Positions 1-8,711 of a stretch of 64,000 nt of DNA are shown piece after piece. The stretch lies in assembly GCA_020633315.1 (NCBI GenBank), contig JACKDV010000011.1, positions 62,001 through 126,000 of the forward strand. Reading direction: 5' to 3'. The notes below the pieces were generated by a model that was not told the DNA's origin, searched no databases, and was given only the letters and a program-made list of their open reading frames with translations. The position numbers were made by a program, and so were the translations under genes. This DNA comes from Myxococcales bacterium (GTDB lineage Bacteria > Myxococcota_A > Polyangia > Nannocystales > Nannocystaceae). Position 1 is the first letter of the stretch. Every line of letters begins with the position of its first letter.

Positions 1-1167
1 GCCGCCGTACTTGGCCAGCGCGAGCTTGGTGACCACGCGCGGGCGCCCGGCGATCGAGGGGTAGCGCTCCTGCGACAGCCGCAGCCGCAGCGCCGCTCCG
101 TCCACGCCGTAGCTGTTGCGCATCCCCGCCGAGCTCAGCGGCGCGGCGGCGAGGCCGAAGCGGGCGAAGTGGAGCTCCACGCCCGCCTGGATCCGCGCCC
201 CGATCCGCGCCGCCGCGTCGGGGTCGACGGTGGGGTCGGCGTTGAAGCGCATCATCTCGGCCTCGGCGAACACCCTCGCGCCTCCCAGCGAGGCGGCGAC
301 CCGCGCCCGGGGATCGACCACGTTGGTGCGGAAGCGGGTGTCCTCGGCGCGCACCGGGGAGATCCGGGCGCCCACCGCCACCTCGAGCGCGGGCGTGCCC
401 AGAGGGCGCACCGCGAGCTCGGGATCGATCACCACCGGGTGCCGCCCCGACACGGTGTTGCCCGTGTCGTACTCGATGTGGATCCGCGGCAGGTTGATCG
501 CACGCCCCACCACCCCCAGCGCCAGGTAGCGGATGGGCCAGTAGCTCACCGCCACGTCGACCTGGTTGGTCCCGTGGGCGTGGAGGTTGCTCGCGGACAG
601 CAGCCGCGAGTACGAGAGCCCCAGCGACAGGCCGTCGAGCGCCTTGGCCCGGTCGCGCTCCCCCGGTCGGATCAAGCGCCACCACGGTCCCATCGGCACC
701 GAGACCGCCATGGTGACCTTGTTGTAGAAGTCGTCGGGATCGGACAGGCCGTCCTCGGAGGCCAGGCCCTCCGGCTGCCACGGCAGCAGCAGCTGGTAGC
801 CCAGCCCCACCGCGGCCAGGCGCAGCGGCAGCGGCAGCCCCAGGAACAGGCCCAGGCCGCTGCCCCGTCGGCCGCGGGCCGGGTCCATCAGCGCCAGGTC
901 GAGGATCCCGTTGGCCCCGCGCAGGAAGCCGAGGTTGGCCGGGTTGGTGACCGTGGACGCCCCGTCGGCCTCGCCGGCCACCACCGTGTACACGCGGTCG
1001 GCATCCCGCACCAGCGGCCGCGGCTCGCCCACGTTGGGGTTGGCGGCGGCGGGCCCGGGCGCGAGCCCCAGCGCGAGCCCCAGCGCCCCGCCGGCCAGGC
1101 CCCGCCGCCAGCCCGCGCGGGCCCGTGGGGTCCGAGCACCGTCCACCTCGGCAGGGCGCGAGCTCAT
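1..1167 (-). CDS. Outer-membrane beta-barrel-like protein, C-terminus beyond window
   Basis: Open frame of 389 codons starting at ATG 1167-1165 and still open at the window edge, so the C-terminus is missing. The N-terminus has an Arg-rich start and a hydrophobic Gly/Ala/Leu stretch ending in a PAAA-N cleavage-like site, which suggests export. The mature part opens with a 'TNPANLGFL' motif, common near the start of OmpP1/FadL-like and PorV-like barrels, followed by alternating hydrophobic/polar strands. The start ATG overlaps the mutS2 stop as ATGA, so the two are probably co-transcribed and translationally coupled. Some myxobacterial SppA-type peptidases carry an N-terminal barrel-like region of this kind, so a protease domain may follow outside the window; that is a guess. 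Confidence 0.7.
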   Translation of the reverse strand, partial: MSSRPAEVDGARTPRARAGWRRGLAGGALGLALGLAPGPAAANPNVGEPRPLVRDADRVYTVVAGEADGASTVTNPANLGFLRGANGILDLALMDPARGRRGSGLGLFLGLPLPLRLAAVGLGYQLLLPWQPEGLASEDGLSDPDDFYNKVTMAVSVPMGPWWRLIRPGERDRAKALDGLSLGLSYSRLLSASNLHAHGTNQVDVAVSYWPIRYLALGVVGRAINLPRIHIEYDTGNTVSGRHPVVIDPELAVRPLGTPALEVAVGARISPVRAEDTRFRTNVVDPRARVAASLGGARVFAEAEMMRFNADPTVDPDAAARIGARIQAGVELHFARFGLAAAPLSSAGMRNSYGVDGAALRLRLSQERYPSIAGRPRVVTKLALAKYGG

Positions 1168-3674
1168 CCCTTCACCCATACCACGGTGACCGCGTCTCCT
1201 CCCTCGTCGGGCAGCCCGGACCGATGGGTCCGCACGTGGCTCAGGCGGGGTAGGTGCTCGCGCAGCACCCGACGCAGCGCCCCCGAGCCGTGGCCGTGGC
1301 GCAGGATCACCACCTCCTGGTCGGCTCCGATCGCCCGATCGAGGAACACCTCCAGCATCGACAGCGCGTCGTCGGCCCGTTGCCCGCGCAGATCGAAGCA
1401 GTTGTCGAAGCTCGCGTCGACCGGCTTGGCGTCGGCGCCGAAGTGGCGCGCCGCCTGGGAGGGCAGCGGCACCGGTCGCGGGGCCACGCTCCGCGGCCGA
1501 CGCTCGCGGGATCGCAGCAACCCCCGCTCCACCGTGGTCTTGGCCAGGGGAAGCTGCACCGTCACCCGCTCGCCCTTGATCGCGATCACCTCGCCCTCGA
1601 TGCCCAGGCTCTCCACCAGCACGCGATCGCCCACCTCGATCCGCTCGGGCACGGGGCCCTCGGCCGCCGGCGCGGGCAGCCGCCCCTTGCCCACCCGCTC
1701 GCGGGCCCCCTTGGCGAAGCGGCGGGCCTCGGCGTCGGGCAGCGGCGCCTGACCGTCGGCGGCCTCGGCCAGCGGGGCCTTGCGCAGCTCCTTGCGGCGC
1801 CGCCGGATCTCGTCCTCGAGCTCGCGCAGCTCGGCCGCGGCCGCGTCGTGGGCCTTGGCCCGTCGGCGCTCCGCCTTCTCCACCTCGCCGCGCTCGCGGG
1901 CATCGAGCCGGGCCTCGGCGGCCCGCAGCGCGACCCGCTGGGCCTCCAGCCCCTCGCGCTCCTGGGCCAGGGCCACCCGCTCCGCCTCGAGCGATTGCAG
2001 CAGCACGTCCACCCGCAGGCGCTCGTCGCTCAGCATCGCCTCGGCGCGCCCGAGCACCACCTCGTCCACCCCCAGCCGCCGCGCCACCGCGATGGCCGAG
2101 GAGCTGCCCGGCACGCCCATGCGCAGCTCGAAGGTGGGCCGCAGCTGCTCGAGGTCAAAGCCCACCGCCGCGTTGAGGAACGCCCCCGCGGGCCGGTCGA
2201 GGGCCAGCAGCTTGAGGCGCTCGTAGTGGGTGGTCGCCACCACCGTGGCCCCGCGCTCCACCAGCGTGCGCAGGATCGCCTCGGCCAGCGCCGCCCCCTG
2301 CTCGGGGTCGGTGCCCACCGCCACCTCGTCCAGCAGCACCAGCGTGCCCTCGGGATCCTCCTCGGCGATGCGCAGCGCCTCGATCACGTGCCCGATGTGC
2401 GCGCTGAAGGTGCTGAGGTTGGCGTGCAGCGACTGGTCGTCGCCCACGTCGGTGATCACGTGGCGCATCAGGGGCACCCGCGCCGGCGCCGAGGTGGGCA
2501 GCCGCAGGCCCGCCTGGGCCATCAGCACGCACAGCCCCATGGTCTTGAGCGCGACCGTCTTGCCCCCCGCATTGGGCCCGCTGATGACCAGCCCGCCGCC
2601 CCGCCGCACGCGGAGGTCGTTGGGCACCACCTCGGTCCCCCCCAGCACCATCAGGGGGTGCCGGGCCGCGGGCAGCTCGAGGCTCTCGTCGGCGAGCTCG
2701 GGGGCCACCACCTCGGGGCGCACCGCGGCCAGCGACTCGCCCAGCCGCAGCCGCGCCCGGATCCGATCGAGGCGGGCCAGCGACTCCAGGCCCAGCCGCA
2801 GCGGCTCGGCCTGCTCGCCCACCCGACGCGACAGCTCGCCGAGCACGCGCCGCTCCTCGGCCCGCGCCGCCATCTGGGCCTCGCGCAGGCGGTTGTTGTC
2901 GTCCACCAGCTGGGTGGGCTCCACGAACAGGGTGTGCCCGCTGGTGCTGGCCCCGTGGATGATCCCCGAGACCGTGCCCGGGCTGCCCACCCGCGAGAAG
3001 CCGCTGCTGCGCACGGGCAGCACCACCCTCCCCTCGCGCTCGGTCCAGAAGCGATCGGCCAGCGCGTCGACCAGGTCGGTGCCCCGCACCAGCTGCTCGG
3101 CCCGGTGCACCAGCGCCTGCCGGTGGCTGCGGACCTGGGCCCGCGCCTTGGCCAGCGCCGGGCTGGCCGAGTCGGCCACCGCCGGCTCGCCCTGCGATCC
3201 GCTCAGCGTGATCGCCCGCGCCAGCGCGGCCGCCAGCTCGCCCTGCGGCCGCAGGCCGGGCAGCGCCTCCACCAGGATCTCGTGGCCCCGGCGCGCCTCG
3301 TCGCTCGCCACCGCGAGCACGGCCTCGTCGGGGGGCCGCACCAGGGTGGCCAGCCGCGTCAGCACGTCGGCCAGCTCGCCCACCGCGAACAGCTCGATGG
3401 GCTCGAGCATCACCCCGCGCGACGCCCGGGCCACCTCGTCCCGCAGCGCCTCCACGCGACCGAGCTGGGCGCCCAGCGAGGGATCTCCGTGCCACTGCAG
3501 CGCGGCCTGCAGGCCATCCTGCTCGGACAGCCAGCGTCGCACCGTCGCCGGCTCGTGGCTGCGGGGCCACGCCCGCTCCTCCGCGCCGGCCTCCCGGACC
3601 AGGGGACTGGCCAGCGCGGCATCGAGGCGCTCGCACAGTCTCGACCACTCGAGGTGCTGCAGGCACGAGCTCAT
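1164..3674 (-). CDS. mutS2: Endonuclease MutS2
   Basis: 836 residues, slightly longer than the usual 780-800 of MutS2. MutS2 is a cytosolic MutS-family ATPase without the mismatch-recognition domain; in other bacteria it suppresses recombination or rescues stalled ribosomes. A core/clamp region runs to about residue 330. The Walker A motif GPNAGGKT lies near residue 366, and Walker B/D-loop 'LLDEVAVGTDPEQGAALAEA' follows. A long charged coiled coil sits around residues 520-640. The C-terminal Smr nuclease domain has the DLRG motif and 'LRHGHGSGALRRVL'. ATG at 3674 is the only good start. The stop overlaps the downstream gene by 4 bp (ATGA), and the gene is divergent from the antiporter gene. 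Confidence 0.96.
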   Translation of the reverse strand: MSSCLQHLEWSRLCERLDAALASPLVREAGAEERAWPRSHEPATVRRWLSEQDGLQAALQWHGDPSLGAQLGRVEALRDEVARASRGVMLEPIELFAVGELADVLTRLATLVRPPDEAVLAVASDEARRGHEILVEALPGLRPQGELAAALARAITLSGSQGEPAVADSASPALAKARAQVRSHRQALVHRAEQLVRGTDLVDALADRFWTEREGRVVLPVRSSGFSRVGSPGTVSGIIHGASTSGHTLFVEPTQLVDDNNRLREAQMAARAEERRVLGELSRRVGEQAEPLRLGLESLARLDRIRARLRLGESLAAVRPEVVAPELADESLELPAARHPLMVLGGTEVVPNDLRVRRGGGLVISGPNAGGKTVALKTMGLCVLMAQAGLRLPTSAPARVPLMRHVITDVGDDQSLHANLSTFSAHIGHVIEALRIAEEDPEGTLVLLDEVAVGTDPEQGAALAEAILRTLVERGATVVATTHYERLKLLALDRPAGAFLNAAVGFDLEQLRPTFELRMGVPGSSSAIAVARRLGVDEVVLGRAEAMLSDERLRVDVLLQSLEAERVALAQEREGLEAQRVALRAAEARLDARERGEVEKAERRRAKAHDAAAAELRELEDEIRRRRKELRKAPLAEAADGQAPLPDAEARRFAKGARERVGKGRLPAPAAEGPVPERIEVGDRVLVESLGIEGEVIAIKGERVTVQLPLAKTTVERGLLRSRERRPRSVAPRPVPLPSQAARHFGADAKPVDASFDNCFDLRGQRADDALSMLEVFLDRAIGADQEVVILRHGHGSGALRRVLREHLPRLSHVRTHRSGLPDEGGDAVTVVWVKG

Positions 3675-3844
3675 GACGAGGACCGGCGGACGGGAGACCG
3701 ACCCGGCCCGCGCCTCGTGGGTCGCGGCTCGGGGCGCCCTGCGACCTTACACGAAGATCGTCACGCTCGCGGGACCGCGGCTGCGATCCCGGGCCAAGCG
3801 CACTGGAAAGGAGCGTGGAGGCGGTCGTAAGATGCCGCAACCTG

Positions 3845-3864
3845 GCCCCTTTTCGCGAAGGGGC
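3845..3864 (+). promoter_or_regulatory. Hairpin just upstream of the antiporter ribosome-binding site
   Basis: GCCCCTT (3845-3851) pairs perfectly with AAGGGGC (3858-3864) around the loop TTCGCG. The 3' arm ends 4 nt before the GGAGG at 3869-3873. If it is transcribed it could affect ribosome access; it could equally be an operator-like palindrome in the 204-bp mutS2/antiporter divergent region. Function is inference only. Confidence 0.4.
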
Positions 3865-3878
3865 GGGTGGAGGCCCCG

Positions 3879-5315
3879 GTGACCGCTCCCTTCTGCTCTC
3901 GCTCGACCCGCTTCCGTCCTCGATCCCTGCTCACCCCAACGCTGGCCGCGCTGGGTACCTTGCTGCTCCCGAGCCTCGCGCTGGCCTCGGGCGGGGGCGA
4001 GGCTGCCCACCACGTGGTACCGCCCTTGTGGACCACCGCCTTCTTCGTGGTGATGCTGCTGTCGATCGCCATCCTGCCGCTCACCCCGCTCGAGCACTGG
4101 TGGCACAAGAACAGCAACAAGCTGCTGCTGGGCCTGGTGCTGGCCGCCTATCCGCTGATCCACATCATCGTGATCCAGCCCAACACCCACGCGCTCATCG
4201 AGACGATGCACGAGTACGCCTCGTTCATCATCCTGCTGGGCACGCTGTTCTACGTGAGCGGCGGCATCTACCTGTCGGGCGACCTCAAGGCCACCCCCGC
4301 CACCAACCTCAAGTTCCTCGCCTTCGGCACCGTGATCGCCTCGGTGGTGGGGACCACCGGCGCGTCGATGCTCCTCATCCGTCCCGTGCTGCGCACCAAC
4401 CACGAGCGCAAGTACAAGGTCCACGTCGTCATCTTCTTCATCTTCCTGGTCTCCAACATCGGCGGCTCGCTGCTGCCGATCGGCGACCCCCCGCTGTTCC
4501 TGGGCTACCTCAAGGGCGTGCCCTTCTTCTGGACCATGGGCCTTTGGCGGGAGATGCTGACCGTCGCCGGCCTGCTGCTGGTGGTCTTCTTCTTCCTCGA
4601 CCGCCACTTCTACGCCAAGGAGTCCCAGAAGGACCGCGACTACGACGCGGCCACCGTGGAGCCGCTGCGCATCGAGGGCAAGGTCAACCTCGTGTGGCTG
4701 ATGGGCATCGTGGCCTGCGTGGCCTTCATCAGCCCCGACGTGCCCTTCCTGCGCGAGGGGGCGATGATCGCCTGCTGTGCCGGCTCCTACCTCACCTCGC
4801 CCAAGGAGACCCGGGAGAAGAACGAGTTCACCTGGTTCCCCATCATCGAGGTGGCCGCGCTGTTCATCGGCATCTTCCTCACCATGATCCCCGCCCTGGA
4901 GATCCTCAAGGCGCAGGGCGGCTCGCTGGGCGTCGACAGCCCCGCCGAGTTCTTCTGGTTCACCGGCATCCTGTCGAGCTTCCTCGACAACGCGCCCACC
5001 TACCTGGTGTTCTTCAGCACCGCGCAGGGCATGGTGGAGAGCGGCGCCCTCAGCTACCCCGCCGACCAGATGGTGCACATGACGGTGAGCGGCGCGACCG
5101 AGGTCCCCGTGATCATCCTCCAGGCCATCTCGGTGGGCGCGGTGTTCATGGGCGCCAACACCTACATCGGCAACGGCCCCAACTTCATGGTCAAGGCCAT
5201 CGCCGAGGAGCAGCGGGTGGAGATGCCCGGCTTCTTCGGCTACATGCGCTGGTCGATGATGCTGCTCGTGCCCAGCTTCGGCCTGGTGACGCTGCTGTTC
5301 TTCCTGGGCTCGTAG
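3879..5315 (+). CDS. nhaD: NhaD-type sodium:proton antiporter
   Basis: About 478 residues and strongly hydrophobic, with roughly 12 membrane segments. Family-like stretches include 'NIGGSLLPIGDPPLFLGYLK', 'FSSFLDNAPTYLVF'-type sequence and 'GANTYIGNGPNFMVKAIAEE'. These fit the ion transporter superfamily (ArsB/NhaD/CitT), where NhaD exchanges Na+ (or Li+) for H+ across the inner membrane. The start is taken as GTG 3879 because GGAGG (3869-3873) lies 5 nt before it; an in-frame GTG at 3867 would add four residues. The first 35 or so residues look like a signal sequence ending 'LALASGGG', which is seen in NhaD proteins. It stands alone and is followed by a strong hairpin. Whether the substrate is Na+ or another ion is not settled by sequence. 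Confidence 0.85.
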   Translation: MTAPFCSRSTRFRPRSLLTPTLAALGTLLLPSLALASGGGEAAHHVVPPLWTTAFFVVMLLSIAILPLTPLEHWWHKNSNKLLLGLVLAAYPLIHIIVIQPNTHALIETMHEYASFIILLGTLFYVSGGIYLSGDLKATPATNLKFLAFGTVIASVVGTTGASMLLIRPVLRTNHERKYKVHVVIFFIFLVSNIGGSLLPIGDPPLFLGYLKGVPFFWTMGLWREMLTVAGLLLVVFFFLDRHFYAKESQKDRDYDAATVEPLRIEGKVNLVWLMGIVACVAFISPDVPFLREGAMIACCAGSYLTSPKETREKNEFTWFPIIEVAALFIGIFLTMIPALEILKAQGGSLGVDSPAEFFWFTGILSSFLDNAPTYLVFFSTAQGMVESGALSYPADQMVHMTVSGATEVPVIILQAISVGAVFMGANTYIGNGPNFMVKAIAEEQRVEMPGFFGYMRWSMMLLVPSFGLVTLLFFLGS

Positions 5316-5340
5316 CGATCCGCTCGTAGCCGCTCGACCG

Positions 5341-5371
5341 ACGCCCCGGCGCTCGTGGAGCCCCGGGGCGT
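5341..5371 (+). terminator. Terminator hairpin after antiporter gene
   Basis: ACGCCCCGG (5341-5349) pairs perfectly over 9 bp with CCGGGGCGT (5363-5371), loop 13 nt, 26 bp after the stop codon. There is no U-tract, which is normal in such GC-rich genomes. Confidence 0.6.
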
Positions 5372-5517
5372 CGTCGTGCTCGGGGTCCGCTCCGTCCGAG
5401 CCCGCGGCCGGGGGCGCGCTGCGAGGCCGTCTGGCGTGCTCGAGACGGAGAGGGCTTGCAGATCGGAGCTCTTCGGTCACAAGCGTATCGCGCATGAGAT
5501 ACGGAAAGAACCACGTC

Positions 5518-6987
5518 ATGAGCTCACAAGAGCCTTCCGCTGCCTTCCTCGCCTGGATTCCGGCGGCCTTTGCGCTCATCACCCTGACCGGCTGCGCCAA
5601 CGATGGCGCGGGCGATCCCGCCGGCGCGGGCGAGGCCGATGCCACCACCTCGGCCAGCGATGACGACGGCTCGAGCGGCACAGACGGAGACGATGGATCC
5701 GACGACGGCTCCGCGCCCGCGGTGGTGGGCAGCTGCGAGTACGTCAGCCCCTTCACCCAGGGAGCCGAGTGCCGCGACTACCTCGGCGAGGGCTGGAGCG
5801 AGGACGACGTCGTCGCCGACTGCGAGGGGCTCGGGGGCGCGACCGCCCTGGGCCAGGCCTGCGCCGTCGAGGGGATGCTCGGTCGCTGCACGATCGAGCA
5901 GGCCGCCGATCGGGTGCTCGAGGTGGTCGCCTATGGCGACGACGCGGGGGCCTGCGCCACCCAGCAGCTGGGCTGCGAGACCTTCGGCGGCGGCACCTGG
6001 GATCCCGCGCCGCTGTGCCAGGGCGATCCGGGCGGCTCGGACGGCAACGTGTTCATCCAGCCCACCCTCGAGTGCCGCGACCCCCTGCCCGGCGAGCCCC
6101 CCGGTGCCGGGCCCAACGGTCAGGTGTGCACCTGGCAGATGATCTCCGGCTGCACCGAGGAGGGCCGTCACTTCGAGGACTACGCCTCCTGCGACGTGGT
6201 CCGCACCCAGCGGCCCTACTATCCCTCGCCACCGGCCGAGGGCTGGGACCAGGAGGATCCGCGCCTGGACGATCCCGTCTACGTGGAGGAGCTGGCGTGG
6301 GTGCGCAGCCAGATCGAGGCCAGCGCCTGCGTGTGCTGCCACTCCGAGACCGCGCCCAACGGTCCCTCCAACTGGTACATCGAGCAGCCGGGCAACTTCA
6401 TCAACGGCTTGTTCGACAGCGGCCTGGCCATGGGCTCGCGCTGGCTCGACTCGAGCGCGTTCGGGGCCTATGCACCGCAGGACAACAACGGCTTCGAGCG
6501 AGAGACCTCGGGCTTCCCGTCGACCGATCCCCAGCGCATGCGGGACTTCTTCGTGGCCGAGCTCACCCACCGGGGCCTGAGCGAGGCCGACTTCGCCGGC
6601 ATGGAGGACTTCGGCGGGCCGCTCTACGACCAGCTCGTGTACGAGCCCTCCGCGTGCGAAGACGGCGAGGGGGTGCGGCGTGACGGCAGCATCGTGTGGG
6701 ACGGCGCCGGAGCGCGCTACGTGTACGTGCTCGATGCGGGCTCGGCCAACCCCACCGTGCCGCCCAACCTCGACCTTCCGCCGGGCACGCGGTGGCGCGT
6801 GGACGTGCCCGCGGACGGCGATCCGATCGAGTCGGGGAGCATCGCCTACGGCGAGCTGCCGGCCGGGACCACCCAGCGCTTCCCCGAGCAGGGGGCTCCG
6901 CCCGCGCTGACGCCCGGGCAGACCTACTACCTCTACGTCACCCGTGACGTCGCGCTGCCGATCACGCGCTGCCTGTTCACCTACTGA
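5518..6987 (+). CDS. Lipoprotein with a CxxCH haem-type motif
   Basis: 489 residues from ATG 5518, preceded by GGAAAG at a 9-nt spacing; an in-frame ATG at 5494 has no such site. The signal peptide ends in the lipobox LTGC (Cys26), followed by an acidic Asp/Ser/Gly linker to about residue 65. The mature protein is Cys-rich. A single CVCCH (Cys271-His275) fits the c-type haem consensus CxxCH and is followed by 'SETAPNG', as in many predicted cytochrome-like surface proteins. I do not recognise the rest. It is probably an outer-membrane or surface lipoprotein. Haem attachment is unproven because the remaining domain does not obviously look like a cytochrome c fold. It converges on the next gene. 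Confidence 0.8.
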   Translation: MSSQEPSAAFLAWIPAAFALITLTGCANDGAGDPAGAGEADATTSASDDDGSSGTDGDDGSDDGSAPAVVGSCEYVSPFTQGAECRDYLGEGWSEDDVVADCEGLGGATALGQACAVEGMLGRCTIEQAADRVLEVVAYGDDAGACATQQLGCETFGGGTWDPAPLCQGDPGGSDGNVFIQPTLECRDPLPGEPPGAGPNGQVCTWQMISGCTEEGRHFEDYASCDVVRTQRPYYPSPPAEGWDQEDPRLDDPVYVEELAWVRSQIEASACVCCHSETAPNGPSNWYIEQPGNFINGLFDSGLAMGSRWLDSSAFGAYAPQDNNGFERETSGFPSTDPQRMRDFFVAELTHRGLSEADFAGMEDFGGPLYDQLVYEPSACEDGEGVRRDGSIVWDGAGARYVYVLDAGSANPTVPPNLDLPPGTRWRVDVPADGDPIESGSIAYGELPAGTTQRFPEQGAPPALTPGQTYYLYVTRDVALPITRCLFTY

Positions 6988-7018
6988 TCGAGCTCGTCCC
7001 CCGACGCTCCGCGCGGGC

Positions 7019-7067
7019 CGGGTCGCCCCCGCCTCCCTCCCCCGGCGCGGAGGCGAGGAGCGACCCG
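7019..7067. terminator. Bidirectional hairpin between convergent lipoprotein genes
   Basis: CGGGTCGC (7019-7026) pairs with GCGACCCG (7060-7067), and inside it GCCTCC (7031-7036) pairs with GGAGGC (7049-7054). The stem lies between the stops of the two convergent genes and could serve both. Confidence 0.5.
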
Positions 7068-7085
7068 AGCGACGATTGGCCGCGG

Positions 7086-8396
7086 CTACGCGCACTCGTA
7101 GCAGTCGTCGCCGCAGACCTCGCCGTCGTAGCAGTCCCAGAAGCAATTGAGGTTCTCGCCGTCGATGCTCGCGCAGGACTCGACCATCTCGCCCGTGCTG
7201 CCCGAGGGGGCGGGGTCGCACTGGTTGCAGCCGGCGCCGCAGACCTCGTCGTCCGCACAATTCCAGTAGCAGGGATCCCCGCCCGCATCGGTGCCGCTGC
7301 AGTCGTGGTCCGGCTCGAAGGTGTACGGGCACAGCCCCGTCTCGTTGCGGAACATCGAGCACACCGCCGGCAGGGTGTTGAAGCAGACCTCGCCCGCGTT
7401 GGGGTTGGGCACGCCGTCGCACTGCACGTCGGTGCTGTTGCAGGTGGTCCCGGCGCCGCCCATCGCCTCGCAGGCCTGCGTCTTGGCCCACCCCGGCGGG
7501 GTCGGATCCCCCTCGGCCTGGATCCAGCATGCATAGGAGTTGTTGTTCTGCGGCTCGATGAAGCAGTACTTCTGGAGCCCCGGAGTGGCGTACTCGAACT
7601 CCACGATGTTGATCTGGTGCGCCCCCGTGGTCCCGTCCGGCTTGGTATACGACATGTAGAACTGGCAGATGTTGTACCCGTTGTTGCGACCCCACATCTC
7701 GCACGCGTAGGCGAAGTCGTCACAGTCGAACAGGTCGGTGCCCGCCAGGCCACAGTTGTACTCCATGCCCGCCACCGGACAGGTGAAGTTGGCCGGCTCG
7801 CCCTGGACCGGTCCGACCTGAGCCGCGCATGCGGGCACGCAGCACTCCTCCGGGGGCTCGTCGCAGACGGGGACGCACTCCGTGCCGAGGTCGATGTTTC
7901 CGGTGGTCTCGTCCCAGGGCTCGCCGGTAGTCGAGTCGTAGTCGCCGGTCGAGCCGTAGCTCGTCGAGCCGTAGCCGGTCGAGCCGTAGCTCGTCGAGCC
8001 GTAGCTCGTCGAGCCGTAGCCGGTCGAGCCGTAGCCGGTCGAGCCGTAGTAGCCCGTCGAGCCAGAGTCGTAGTCTCCCGTGGTCGACCCGTAGCTCGTC
8101 GACCCGTAGCCGGTCGAGCTCGAGTCGTAGTCCCCCGTGGTCGACCCGTAGCTCGTCGACCCGTAGCCGGAGGAGCTCGAGTCGTAGCCCGTCGTGCTCG
8201 AGTCGTTCCCTCCCAAGTCATAGTAGCCCGAGCCGCCCATCATGCGGAGCTCGTAGTCGAGATCCCCTTCGACTCCTTCCATGTTGCAGCCGAGCGCGAG
8301 CATCGATACCGACGCGAGCGCGAGCGACCAGATCCGAGAATGCGAGAACGACCGATCGTGTGAGTCAAGCACGCCGCGTCGTGAAGCAACCGGCAT
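7086..8396 (-). CDS. Repeat-bearing Cys-rich surface lipoprotein
   Basis: 436 residues. The N-terminus 'SLALASVSMLALGC' carries an LALGC lipobox (Cys near residue 37). Residues about 65-160 are a low-complexity Gly/Ser/Tyr/Thr region built on a five-residue 'xYGST' unit, with two copies of a 19-residue period containing YGSTTGDYD. The C-terminal 270 residues have about 35 Cys, many closely spaced (for example 'CVPVCDEPPEECC' and 'CADDEVCGAGCNQC'), pointing to a disulphide-stabilised extracellular domain. The Ser/Thr/Tyr/Gly linker is the kind of stalk seen on surface lipoproteins of Nannocystis-like bacteria. Function is unknown. The start could also be further in, closer to the signal peptide. 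Confidence 0.8.
   Translation of the reverse strand: MPVASRRGVLDSHDRSFSHSRIWSLALASVSMLALGCNMEGVEGDLDYELRMMGGSGYYDLGGNDSSTTGYDSSSSGYGSTSYGSTTGDYDSSSTGYGSTSYGSTTGDYDSGSTGYYGSTGYGSTGYGSTSYGSTSYGSTGYGSTSYGSTGDYDSTTGEPWDETTGNIDLGTECVPVCDEPPEECCVPACAAQVGPVQGEPANFTCPVAGMEYNCGLAGTDLFDCDDFAYACEMWGRNNGYNICQFYMSYTKPDGTTGAHQINIVEFEYATPGLQKYCFIEPQNNNSYACWIQAEGDPTPPGWAKTQACEAMGGAGTTCNSTDVQCDGVPNPNAGEVCFNTLPAVCSMFRNETGLCPYTFEPDHDCSGTDAGGDPCYWNCADDEVCGAGCNQCDPAPSGSTGEMVESCASIDGENLNCFWDCYDGEVCGDDCYECA
7928..8200. repeat. Coding minisatellite, 15-bp units nested in 57-bp units
   Basis: The tract holds many variants of a 15-bp unit (GTCGAGCCGTAGCTC and close forms). At 8065-8121 and 8122-8178 there are two near-identical 57-bp copies. 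Both periods are multiples of three, so copy changes would only lengthen or shorten the Gly/Ser/Tyr/Thr stalk encoded on the minus strand. Confidence 0.9.
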
Positions 8397-8711
8397 GCCA
8401 CGGAGGGATCGTTCGCGCCCTCATGGCCTGAGCCTTCCGCAGATCGACGATGGTGGCCTCGACGGCGACGGGCGTACGCCGACGAGCACGAGGGCCGCGC
8501 GGATCCGCGGGTCTACTTGCCCAGGCAGGAAGCTTGATGCCCGAGGGCTGGGCAACATGACCCGTGGATTCGCACGGGGTCTGGGCAAGGCGGTCGCGGC
8601 CGCTCGCTTGACGGGGTCGGGAGTGGCGCGGGGAGGATGCTGTGGCTCCATGGAGTAGCGGAATTCGGGTGCAAACGCAGTCAAACTCGGCGCTCGTTGC
8701 ACCTAGCAGGC
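8397..8711. promoter_or_regulatory. Divergent intergenic region, no gene seen
   Basis: 315 bp between the repeat lipoprotein (minus) and the kinase-WD40 gene (plus). Short open frames cross it but have no ribosome-binding site or recognisable product. It should hold both promoters; I cannot pick out a clear -35/-10 pair. Confidence 0.4.

Noticed and set aside
1254..3830. An 858-codon open frame opposite mutS2
   Set aside because: Product is His/Gln/Leu/Arg low-complexity, a common artefact of high GC at third positions. MutS2 on the other strand is unambiguous.
7928..8200. Repeat array considered as CRISPR
   Set aside because: Units are 15 and 57 bp, contiguous, without unique spacers, and lie in frame inside a lipoprotein gene. 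No cas genes are present.
8397..8711. A small plus-strand gene with a Gly/Cys-rich end
   Set aside because: It crosses the signal-peptide region of the lipoprotein gene on the other strand, has no ribosome-binding site and matches nothing.
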